Shown here: positions 1-5,435 of the stretch, piece by piece | Layout: every line of letters starts with the position of its first letter | How positions within the stretch are numbered: position 1 is the first letter of the stretch | Assembly (NCBI GenBank): GCA_945885485.1 | Contig: CAMCYT010000184.1 | Location: 1 to 5,435 of the forward strand | DNA length: 5,435 bases | DNA from: Prosthecobacter debontii | GTDB taxonomy: Bacteria > Verrucomicrobiota > Verrucomicrobiia > Verrucomicrobiales > Akkermansiaceae | Direction: 5' to 3' | Position numbers and translations under genes: made by a program | Notes under the pieces: generated by a model | What the model was told of the DNA's origin: nothing | What the model saw: only the letters and a program-made list of their open reading frames with translations | Databases searched by the model: none

Positions 1-678
1 CTCGGTGCCAAGTTCTCCCGCAAACAGTTTTGCCATGGATTGGTAGGAGGAGAATGCGCTGTCAATCACGATGGCCTTACATTTCAATGGCTCTATATTT
101 GCAAGCGCTGTGATGGACTTTGCACCGCCGAGGCTGTGTCCGTATGAAATGATTTTATCCTTCTGCACATCTTTTCTCCCAGAAACGTAGAAGAAAGCGG
201 CCTTCACATCTTGCACCATGCCGTCGCGATTCAACACGCCACCAGACTTTCCGAAACCGCGATAATCATACATGAAGACCTGATATCCGGCGTCGGCCAA
301 CCATGTGACAAATCCCAAATGATGGCCAAGCGATCCCGCATTTCCATGCGAGAAAACCACGGTGCCTTTTGGGGTGGCGGCTTTCGTTTTCAGAAACCAA
401 CCGTGCAGCTTGGTGCCATCTGCAGAGTTGAAACTCACATCCTCGTAAACGAATCCCCACTTTTTAGGAGTCGCGGGTTGATCCCGAGTGGGAAAATAGA
501 AAAAGCGGTTTGTATCGCCCTCGTCGATAATCTCACGTTTCAGTTTTGAGAGCTGACTGTTTTCATCTTTCAGCATCCGCTGGATGTCGTCCAGCGTGAT
601 AGGTTTACGCGCAGGGGCTGTTTGCGCATTTAAGAACGTTGCGCATAACAACCAAGCCGTGATTAGCATCCATTTCAT
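1..678 (-). CDS. Secreted alpha/beta hydrolase, BEM46/YfhR-like (C-terminus cut off by window edge)
   Basis: The reverse strand is open from an ATG at 678 to the window edge, giving 226 residues without a stop. Residues 1-19 look like a Sec signal peptide (MKW, a hydrophobic run, then LNA before Gln19), so the enzyme is probably periplasmic or exported. The rest reads as an alpha/beta hydrolase: HGNAG at 111-115 (oxyanion-hole region), DYRGFGKS at 138-145, and the nucleophile elbow GHSLGG at 180-185 with Ser182. HGN, YRG.G.S and G.SLGG together are typical of the BEM46/YfhR/ABHD13 group. The catalytic Asp and His should lie in the missing C-terminal part. The fold is clear but the substrate (ester, peptide or lipid) is not. 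It starts 60 bases downstream of the MFS transporter on the same strand, so co-transcription is possible. No Shine-Dalgarno is seen before the ATG. Confidence 0.9.
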   Translation of the reverse strand, partial: MKWMLITAWLLCATFLNAQTAPARKPITLDDIQRMLKDENSQLSKLKREIIDEGDTNRFFYFPTRDQPATPKKWGFVYEDVSFNSADGTKLHGWFLKTKAATPKGTVVFSHGNAGSLGHHLGFVTWLADAGYQVFMYDYRGFGKSGGVLNRDGMVQDVKAAFFYVSGRKDVQKDKIISYGHSLGGAKSITALANIEPLKCKAIVIDSAFSSYQSMAKLFAGELGTE

Positions 679-716
679 AAGAGAACACAGATAACCGAGG
701 ATGGCGATTTGTCGAG

Positions 717-733
717 TCCGCAAGGTTCGCGGA
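717..733 (-). terminator. Short stem-loop between the transporter and hydrolase genes; weak terminator candidate
   Basis: Arms TCCGC (717-721) and GCGGA (729-733) pair perfectly around a 7-base loop, a few bases downstream of the transporter stop in its direction of reading. No T-run follows the hairpin on the minus strand, so it would be a poor intrinsic terminator. It may only attenuate transcription, or be chance. Confidence 0.2.
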
Positions 734-738
734 AAAGA

Positions 739-2076
739 TTACTTCGCTATGTCATTCGGCACAGCGGGTGTGGTGCAATGTTTGTGGAGCTTCTTGACGG
801 AAAACACCAAGATCATCGAAGTAAACAAAGATCCAGCGCAGATGTAATACGCGTAACTCGCAGCTTGATCGGGAATTTTGTCATAAAGAAACCCAAAGAA
901 CGGTGGCGCTATAAGCCCAGCCGTTGCCCAGCCAGTGAGCGCTAAACCATGCAGTGAAGACATGCGTTTCGATCCATAGAGATCGCTAATCAAAGAAGGG
1001 ATCGTGCCGAATCCGCCGCCGTAAGAAGCGATCACGAAGCAGATCAAAATGCTAAAAAGCACAGGCGAACTCGCGTGAGGCAGGACGAGATAAACGATCC
1101 CGGCAGTGCCAAGCAAAGTGGCGAAAATATTGACCCTGCCAAAATGATCGGAAAGCCAGGCCCAGATCAAACGCCCCACGCTATTTCCTAACGATGCGAT
1201 GGCGACTAAGGTCGCGCCAACAGCGGTGAGTGTATCGGCACTGAGCGTCGGATCCGCACCTTTTGAGACATCCTGCATCAAGCGTGCAAGCTGGCTGAGA
1301 ATTCCAAGGCCCGCCAAGCTGTAGGTGAAACAAGTGAGCCACAATCGCACGTGCACGTTTGGTAAATGCTCGTAAGTATCCGCAACGGTCGCCACGTGCT
1401 TGTTTGAGACTGTCACATGCGGGCTGTAAATAAACCTACATGCTATGGTCATGATGACGCCGTAAACGCCAGCGATGAAAAGAAACGCGCCGGCCACATT
1501 TTTTTCAGCAACATCCATCGCTATCGGAGCGAAGACTTTGCTCATGAACAAGGCTCCGATTCCAAAGCCCATCACGATCATTCCGGTAGCGAATCCTTTT
1601 TTATCAGGGTACCATCCAGCGATGGTAGAAACAGCTGTTAGGTAGCCAGTCCCGAGCCCGATGCCGCCGATCACTCCGTATCCCAGAGCGAGGATGATGA
1701 AGCTCAACCAACTGACCCATGGGGTTTTGATGTCTCCGATCACTCCCGATCCTAGATAAAGTCCCAGTGCTGCGATAAGATAGCCGGAGACAAAAAATAC
1801 TGCGGAACGTTTCATGAGCCGACGCCCACCCAGTTTTGCTACCAAAGGGCCCGTATACAGCGCGGAAAATCCAAGTCCCGCCACCGCGAGGCTGAAGACC
1901 AGCGAAGTCTGCCAGTTTGCCCAGTGATAGGCTGCATGCAAAGGTTTCGTGAAAACGCTCCATGCATACACGGAGCCCAAGCTCGCCATGAGCATCACGC
2001 CTGCGAGCAAGATTAGCCGGCGGTCAGGAGGGTTATTGGGCAATGGTTCGTTAAAGGGATTGTCGTGGTCACTCAT
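739..2076 (-). CDS. MFS transporter, oxalate/formate antiporter (OFA) family-like
   Basis: This 445-residue inner-membrane protein has about twelve hydrophobic segments, roughly at 20-42, 57-80, 91-110, 122-152, 164-185, 195-216, 244-265, 282-308, 315-333, 338-358, 373-396 and 404-426, with a cytoplasmic linker near 217-242. The glycine-rich TM4 region followed by GWYPDKKG (154-161) is a hallmark of OFA-type carriers, which move small carboxylates (oxalate, formate, lactate or pyruvate). The second-half motif GRLIWAWLSDHFGR (301-314) is intact. In the first half the equivalent loop GPLVAKLGGRR (76-86) has Ala80 where MFS motif A usually has Asp. By my alignment from memory, Trp383 occupies the place of the TM11 lysine needed by oxalate carrier OxlT, so oxalate is doubtful. 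The ATG at 2076 gives a full-length N-terminus. No Shine-Dalgarno is visible. The hydrolase gene follows 60 bases later. Confidence 0.9.
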   Translation of the reverse strand: MSDHDNPFNEPLPNNPPDRRLILLAGVMLMASLGSVYAWSVFTKPLHAAYHWANWQTSLVFSLAVAGLGFSALYTGPLVAKLGGRRLMKRSAVFFVSGYLIAALGLYLGSGVIGDIKTPWVSWLSFIILALGYGVIGGIGLGTGYLTAVSTIAGWYPDKKGFATGMIVMGFGIGALFMSKVFAPIAMDVAEKNVAGAFLFIAGVYGVIMTIACRFIYSPHVTVSNKHVATVADTYEHLPNVHVRLWLTCFTYSLAGLGILSQLARLMQDVSKGADPTLSADTLTAVGATLVAIASLGNSVGRLIWAWLSDHFGRVNIFATLLGTAGIVYLVLPHASSPVLFSILICFVIASYGGGFGTIPSLISDLYGSKRMSSLHGLALTGWATAGLIAPPFFGFLYDKIPDQAASYAYYICAGSLFTSMILVFSVKKLHKHCTTPAVPNDIAK

Positions 2077-2126
2077 GTAAGTTTTTTGGTTTTAGGATTT
2101 TTCTATCGTTGTGAAAATGAAGGGCT

Positions 2127-2139
2127 GCGGGCAACCCGC
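2127..2139. repeat. Perfect GC-rich hairpin in the transporter leader
   Basis: GCGGG (2127-2131) and CCCGC (2135-2139) flank the 3-base loop CAA. The hairpin lies about 50 bases upstream of the transporter start, inside its probable 5' leader. No T-run follows on either strand, so it does not look like a terminator. Confidence 0.45.
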
Positions 2140-2181
2140 GAGGGAATCTGGCAATCTCAGGTGATGATTAAAAGAAGAAAC

Positions 2182-2228
2182 GGTTACTCGTGAGCCAAGT
2201 CTTTCTTTCAAGGGGGGCGCTAGTAACC
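2182..2228. repeat. Seven-base inverted repeat with a 33-base interior
   Basis: GGTTACT (2182-2188) is exactly complementary to AGTAACC (2222-2228). The interior includes a pyrimidine-rich run and a run of six G. The right arm borders a competing pairing of CTCGG (2228-2232) with CCGAG (2245-2249), so alternative folds are possible. A 7-base match at this spacing is expected about once by chance in a region of this size. Confidence 0.35.
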
Positions 2229-2260
2229 TCGGGTAAACCAACCGCCGAGAAATCACGAGG

Positions 2261-2275
2261 GAATTTCCGAAATTC
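2261..2275. repeat. Perfect AT-rich hairpin
   Basis: GAATTT (2261-2266) and AAATTC (2270-2275) pair fully around the loop CCG. A G-T pair between 2260 and 2276 extends the stem. It could be an operator half-site pair or part of a leader RNA. Nothing identifies a binding protein. Confidence 0.4.
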
Positions 2276-2306
2276 TGTAGGCAGCTCACAGCTAAATATG
2301 AAGGGA

Positions 2307-2358
2307 AACCGTAAAGGGTTCTTTTCGCAGAAAAGGCATGAGCGAAGTATCTACGGTT
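2307..2358 (+). repeat. Nested stem-loop: outer 7-bp stem enclosing a 6-bp hairpin
   Basis: AACCGTA (2307-2313) pairs with TACGGTT (2352-2358). Inside, CTTTTC (2321-2326) and GAAAAG (2330-2335) close on the loop GCA. The first AACC could instead pair with GGTT at 2317-2320, giving two mutually exclusive folds. The element lies about 160 bases upstream of the glycosyltransferase-like gene and would be transcribed with it only if the promoter is further upstream. It matches no riboswitch core I recognise. Confidence 0.35.
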
Positions 2359-2399
2359 AGGTGATTTCCTAGTTGGTCAGAATGGAGCATGATTTTGAC

Positions 2400-2418
2400 T
2401 TCATCATTCGCGGATGAA
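2400..2418. repeat. Inverted repeat upstream of the glycosyltransferase-like gene
   Basis: TTCATC (2400-2405) and GATGAA (2413-2418) are perfectly complementary around ATTCGCG. The site lies about 100 bases upstream of the start at 2517 and could be an operator, but no protein partner can be named and chance is not excluded. Confidence 0.3.
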
Positions 2419-2516
2419 TGAACGGCTTGCCGAAAGTGACTATAGAAGCTTGATTGGTATCGGTTCCAGTCATTGGATCTCGGTCACGACAAATTCATTA
2501 CGGCCATTCATTTCCC

Positions 2517-3122
2517 ATGAATATTTTTATTTTACACAGAAGCGATGAAGAAGTTTGTAGCAAACGGATTGCGGAACTCAGTCAATTTGGAGATGTCATA
2601 TTGTGTTCTGACAAAGACGAAATCAAAAGTGGCTTCAAGAACATGTGCAGTCTGCATTTTCCGGAGATCACCTCATGGGACACTGCTTTTTCCAAGCTTG
2701 CGGACGATGTTCGTGACTCATGGTTTTTTGAAAATGATGTGCGTTGGGGGTCTTCAGCTTTACCTGATTTGTTTCGGTATTCTTCGAGGCCGGAGGAATT
2801 GATCGCGGGAAAATTCAGGTTTAGAGCGGATCAACCTGACTGGTATTGGTGGCGCGATTACGCCTATTATTTTCCTACCCCGAAAAGAAGCTTCAATCCG
2901 GTTTGTCGATTGAGCGCGCCGCTGATCCAAAAAGTCCTTGAGTTCCGCACCCAAAACAAAGGATTTGTGTTCCATGAACTGCTTTTCGCCAGTTTGGCCA
3001 CGTCGTGTTTTGATCTCGAAACCACAAAGCTCATGGGTTCCGCATTTCGATGGAGACCCAAAATCAGTTCGGAGGAGATGCAAAACGATTCCGAGCTGTA
3101 TCACCCGGTTAAAGAGGTATAA
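2517..3122 (+). CDS. Hypothetical protein with glycosyltransferase-like features
   Basis: From the ATG at 2517 the protein is 201 residues. A TTG at 2454 would add 21 residues, but MNIFILHRSDEE reads as a natural N-terminus with a first beta strand, so I prefer the ATG. There is no signal peptide or membrane segment, so it is probably cytoplasmic. Visible blocks are WFFENDVRW (69-77), an aromatic WYWWRDYAYYF (109-119), FHELLFASL (152-160) and LYHPVK near the end (194-199). An acidic E-x-D-V motif after a hydrophobic strand, followed later by a His-Glu helix and a terminal HPVK, resembles GT-A-type glycosyltransferase-like proteins in which the acidic pair binds a metal-nucleotide sugar. This is family resemblance from memory, not a match. 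It is short for a complete enzyme. The first 180 bases or so are about 40% GC, against about 58% in samples of the ABC genes, which may indicate acquisition. It precedes the exporter genes on the same strand. Confidence 0.75.
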   Translation: MNIFILHRSDEEVCSKRIAELSQFGDVILCSDKDEIKSGFKNMCSLHFPEITSWDTAFSKLADDVRDSWFFENDVRWGSSALPDLFRYSSRPEELIAGKFRFRADQPDWYWWRDYAYYFPTPKRSFNPVCRLSAPLIQKVLEFRTQNKGFVFHELLFASLATSCFDLETTKLMGSAFRWRPKISSEEMQNDSELYHPVKEV

Positions 3123-3138
3123 ATCAGCATGTTGTGAG

Positions 3139-3166
3139 TTGCATGGCGCTTGTCCGTGAGTAATAT
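3139..3166 (+). promoter_or_regulatory. Weak sigma70-like promoter candidate before the ABC exporter genes
   Basis: TTGCAT (3139-3144) and TAATAT (3161-3166) are 16 bases apart in the 88-base gap before the permease. The -35 box matches only TTG of the consensus and the -10 box matches four of six. No terminator is visible after the upstream gene, so read-through from it is an equally good explanation for expression of the exporter. Confidence 0.2.
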
Positions 3167-3210
3167 AGCTACTAGGAAATATGGAATTTATCCCCAGTTA
3201 ATTGATTCGC

Positions 3211-4413
3211 ATGATCGGTCTCGCTCTCAAAATGCTCTTTGGTGATACTGCCAAATACCTGATGCTCGTCGCGGGTTTATTCTTCGCTACTTTCCTAATT
3301 GTGCAGCAGGCATCGGTTTTCTGCGGAATCATGCGTTGGACGACCTCGACCTTGAAAAACGTCGCCGCCCCGATCTACGTGGTGGAAGAGCGCGTCGAAC
3401 AAATCAACGAAACCAACCCGATGCGCGACACGGATGTTGCGCGAGTGCGCTCGATCGCGGCTGTCCGCTGGGCGATGCCGCTTTTCTCGGGCTTGCAGCG
3501 TGTTCGTCTCGCTGATGGTAGTTTCAAGACGATCCAACTTTTAGGCATCGATGCGGCTTCGCTCGCAGGTGCGCCGGGGCGGATGATCGAGGGAAATCTC
3601 GAAGACCTGCGTTTGCCTAATACCGTCGTTATCGACGAACTCGCCACCACCCGCCTGTCCTCGGATCCAAGCGATCCTTCGAAAAAAATCAAGATTGGCG
3701 ATCGTTTTGAAATCAACGATGTAGAGGCGCGGGTTGTCGGGATTTGTCAAGCCATGCGTTCGTTCACAGGTGGCCCATACATTTGGACGACCTATGAGCG
3801 CGCCCTTCTCTACACCCCAGGCTCGCGCAAGATGCTCACCGCCGTGATCGCCGCACCCATTGAAGGCATGACGGCATGCGAAGCCGCTGCAGAGATCGAA
3901 AAAAATACGGATCTCCGCGCATTTGTTAACGAAGGATTCGGCCAAAATCCGCGTGATCACGCGACGCCCAATGGCAAAAATTATGGCGATTTCAATACCT
4001 CCACTGTCTGGTGGTATGTGAAAAACACGGGGATCCCGATTTCATTCGGCACCACGGTGGTGATCGGTTTTATCGTTGGCGTCGCTATTTCCTGTCAGAC
4101 CTTCTACGCCTTTGTGTTAGATAATTTAAAACATTTGGGGGCCCTGAAAGCCATGGGCATGTCGAATTTTCGCTTGAGCATCATGCTTATCTTTCAAGCG
4201 CTCACCGTGGGCATCATCGGTTTTGGATTAGGTCTTCTCGCGACCTCCGCCTTCGCCATGGGAGCCATCGAAAATGGGCAGCCGCCGTTCTACATGCCGT
4301 GGCAGATACCTGTCGGAACTTTCATCGCCATCCAAGTCATCTGCATGCTCGCCGCCCTCATGGGCATCATCCGTCTGAGTCTTTACGAACCCGCCATGGT
4401 CTTCCGTGCCTGA
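3211..4413 (+). CDS. ABC exporter permease, DevC/FtsX-like
   Basis: This is the membrane subunit of an ABC exporter, 400 residues from the ATG at 3211. A TTG at 3202 would add three residues; I chose ATG because the family typically begins just before the first membrane helix. The layout is that of the MacB/LolC/FtsX class: one N-terminal helix (about 17-36), a large periplasmic domain (about 40-270), then three C-terminal helices (about 277-299, 322-349 and 366-388). The segment LDNLKHLGALKAMGMSN (303-319) is the cytoplasmic stretch expected to contact the ATPase. TM1 with QQASVF and the domain sequence DTDVARVRSI resemble DevC-type permeases, which with DevA and DevB export glycolipid in heterocyst-forming cyanobacteria. 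The substrate here is unknown. The stop overlaps the ATPase start by 8 bases, suggesting translational coupling. Confidence 0.9.
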   Translation: MIGLALKMLFGDTAKYLMLVAGLFFATFLIVQQASVFCGIMRWTTSTLKNVAAPIYVVEERVEQINETNPMRDTDVARVRSIAAVRWAMPLFSGLQRVRLADGSFKTIQLLGIDAASLAGAPGRMIEGNLEDLRLPNTVVIDELATTRLSSDPSDPSKKIKIGDRFEINDVEARVVGICQAMRSFTGGPYIWTTYERALLYTPGSRKMLTAVIAAPIEGMTACEAAAEIEKNTDLRAFVNEGFGQNPRDHATPNGKNYGDFNTSTVWWYVKNTGIPISFGTTVVIGFIVGVAISCQTFYAFVLDNLKHLGALKAMGMSNFRLSIMLIFQALTVGIIGFGLGLLATSAFAMGAIENGQPPFYMPWQIPVGTFIAIQVICMLAALMGIIRLSLYEPAMVFRA

Positions 4414-5155
4414 TCCCACTCCATCATCCAGCATCGTTGTTGATGTCCGTGCGCTCGAAAAAAGTTTCGGCGACGGACCGAATCGTATCCACGTGCTCAA
4501 GCAAGTAAGCCTCCAGGCTCGCACTGGAGAAATCATGATGCTTGTCGGCCCATCGGGTTGCGGGAAAACCACCTTGCTCAGTGCCATAGCCGGCACATTG
4601 AAAGTCGAAAGCGGCACGATCAATGTCTTCGACAGCCCGCTCGAAAAAATGTCCAGCGGCGCTCTTACCCGTTTCCGTGCGAAGAACATTGGCTTCATCT
4701 TCCAGCAGTTCAATCTCATCCCCACGCTTTCCGTTGCTGAAAACGTTAGTGTGCCTTTGTTGATTCAAGGGTACTCCAGCGGCTTCGCCATTAAGCGTTC
4801 GCGTGAAATTCTCGAAAAAGTCGGCCTCGGCGAGCGCTGGAAAGAACGCCCTAACAAACTCTCCGGAGGCCAACAACAACGCGTCGCCATCGCCCGCGCA
4901 CTCATCCACGAGCCTGCACTCGTCATCTGTGACGAACCCACCGCTGCGCTAGACGCGCACAATGGCGAGATCGTGCTCGAGCTTTTCCGCGAAGTTGCCC
5001 GCTCGGCGAAACGTGCCGTGATCATCGTCACTCACGATAATCGAATCCTTTCGTATGCCGATCGCATCGCCCGCATGGACGATGGCGAGATCGTCGAAGT
5101 CACCGAACAAAATCAGCAGCGGACCCAACACTTTATTCACGAACACGCGCACTGA
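4406..5155 (+). CDS. ABC exporter ATP-binding protein, DevA/LolD/MacB-like
   Basis: This cytoplasmic ATPase of 249 residues powers the exporter. All nucleotide-binding motifs are present and in order: Walker A GPSGCGKT (48-55), Q-loop FQQFNLIP (99-106), signature LSGGQQQR (152-159), Walker B ALVICDEP (171-178) with Glu177 as the catalytic base, D-loop ALD (181-183) and the switch His210 in VTHD. Spacing and length fit the LolD/MacB/DevA group that pairs with FtsX-like permeases. The start is a GTG at 4406, which lies inside the end of the permease gene. The next in-frame ATG would remove the first beta strand, so the GTG is preferred. There is no Shine-Dalgarno, which fits coupling to translation of the permease. 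The C-terminus is His-rich (HFIHEHAH, 242-249), an unexplained tail beyond the core fold. Confidence 0.95.
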   Translation: MPDPTPSSSIVVDVRALEKSFGDGPNRIHVLKQVSLQARTGEIMMLVGPSGCGKTTLLSAIAGTLKVESGTINVFDSPLEKMSSGALTRFRAKNIGFIFQQFNLIPTLSVAENVSVPLLIQGYSSGFAIKRSREILEKVGLGERWKERPNKLSGGQQQRVAIARALIHEPALVICDEPTAALDAHNGEIVLELFREVARSAKRAVIIVTHDNRILSYADRIARMDDGEIVEVTEQNQQRTQHFIHEHAH

Positions 5156-5176
5156 CCAAGAAACTTCATTACTCCC

Positions 5177-5435
5177 ATGTCTCTCCTATCCCTTATCCTC
5201 CGTTACGGCACCATCGCCGCCTCCATATTCGGCGTGGTGGCCATCATTTTCATTTCGCAAACCCAAGCTGAGAAGGAGATGCCCGCACCGGGTGATCCTC
5301 CCATCATGCCTCCGCAAAAGCCATTCGCTGAGTCCGTCGCTGCCACCGGCATCCTCGAATCTTTGAGCGAAAATGTCGCCATCGGCGTTCCGCTTCCGGG
5401 CTTAATCCCCGAGGTTCTGGTTAAGGTAAACGACA
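5177..5435 (+). CDS. HlyD-family membrane fusion protein, DevB-like (N-terminal part only)
   Basis: Only the first 86 codons lie in the window. The ATG at 5177 is 21 bases after the ATPase stop. Residues about 10-28 form a single membrane anchor or uncleaved signal, followed by a proline-rich linker (35-50). VAATGILESLSENVAIGVPL (54-73) then begins the barrel/lipoyl part of a periplasmic adaptor: homologues have a V.A.G.vE...EN..IG.P..G.v..V.VKvgD pattern, matched here through VKVND at the edge. In the complex it would link the permease to an outer-membrane channel. The alpha-hairpin and remaining barrel are outside the window. Position directly after the permease and ATPase genes supports a three-gene exporter operon. 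Confidence 0.85.
   Translation, partial: MSLLSLILRYGTIAASIFGVVAIIFISQTQAEKEMPAPGDPPIMPPQKPFAESVAATGILESLSENVAIGVPLPGLIPEVLVKVND

Larger units (their letters stand above)
2077..2516. other. 440-base intergenic region between divergent genes, rich in inverted repeats
   Basis: This gap separates the minus-strand transporter from the plus-strand glycosyltransferase-like gene, so it should hold both promoters and both 5' leaders. I see no tRNA, known riboswitch core or convincing small gene. It contains several perfect inverted repeats, listed separately, plus AGCT-CAC-AGCT at 2283-2293. The string CGAGGGAAT occurs at 2138-2146 and again at 2256-2264. Individual arms are close to what chance would give in 440 bases, so an RNA or operator role is only a possibility. 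No strong sigma70-like promoter stands out on either strand. Confidence 0.5.

Noticed and set aside
211..549. Plus-strand 112-codon reading frame opposite the hydrolase
   Set aside because: It lies antisense to a clear alpha/beta hydrolase with intact motifs and has no family features of its own.
2141..2170. CTGAGA on the minus strand, reminiscent of the TPP riboswitch core
   Set aside because: The rest of the TPP aptamer, including the GAACCTGA segment and its partner helix, is missing.
2138..2264. CGAGGGAAT repeated at 2138-2146 and 2256-2264 as a possible operator pair
   Set aside because: Two copies of a 9-base string without symmetry or regular spacing are too little to call a binding site.
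2092..2289. Minus-strand 65-codon reading frame just upstream of the transporter
   Set aside because: It begins with GTG, has no SD, shows no recognisable motif or membrane segment, and its composition looks like translated non-coding DNA.
2395..2446. TTGACT (2395-2400) and TATAGA (2441-2446) as a promoter for the gene at 2517
   Set aside because: The two boxes are 40 bases apart, far from the usual 16-18, and neither has a good partner at the right distance.
2454..2516. TTG start adding 21 residues to the glycosyltransferase-like protein
   Set aside because: The added segment is low in character and not a signal peptide, while the ATG at 2517 begins directly with a plausible first beta strand.
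4228..4909. Long minus-strand frames (165 and 161 codons) opposite the permease end and ATPase
   Set aside because: They are shadows of the ATPase, whose Walker A, signature, Walker B and switch His are all intact on the plus strand.

Overview
The window looks like chromosomal DNA from a Gram-negative bacterium. Two exported or envelope-spanning products support this: a periplasmic adaptor of an ABC exporter and a hydrolase with a signal peptide. None of the six gene starts has a recognisable Shine-Dalgarno sequence, and base composition is intermediate. A member of the PVC group such as Verrucomicrobiota would fit, because the exporter proteins resemble the DevC-type families as I remember them. 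That placement is inference and was not tested.

Layout. The left part (1-2076) reads on the minus strand. It holds an MFS transporter of the oxalate/formate antiporter (OFA) type (739-2076) and, 60 bases downstream, a secreted alpha/beta hydrolase of the BEM46/YfhR type whose C-terminus lies beyond base 1. A 440-base gap (2077-2516) follows. It has no convincing gene but contains several perfect inverted repeats. From 2517 onward everything reads on the plus strand: an orphan protein with glycosyltransferase-like features (2517-3122), then an ABC exporter operon of permease (3211-4413), ATPase (4406-5155) and HlyD-type membrane fusion protein (5177 to the edge).

How the genes work together. 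The last three genes form a tripartite exporter of the DevBCA/MacAB kind: an FtsX-like permease, a LolD/MacB-like ATPase and a periplasmic adaptor. An outer-membrane TolC-like channel would be needed and may lie beyond the right edge. In cyanobacteria DevBCA exports glycolipid, so the neighbouring glycosyltransferase-like gene raises a weak possibility of a glycoconjugate substrate. The OFA transporter and hydrolase could be co-transcribed, but no shared substrate can be read from sequence.

The coding genes belong mostly to known families. The least explained parts are the glycosyltransferase-like protein, which is more AT-rich than its neighbours, and the intergenic region before it. I see no clear sign of a wholly new system, mobile element, CRISPR array, tRNA or rRNA.
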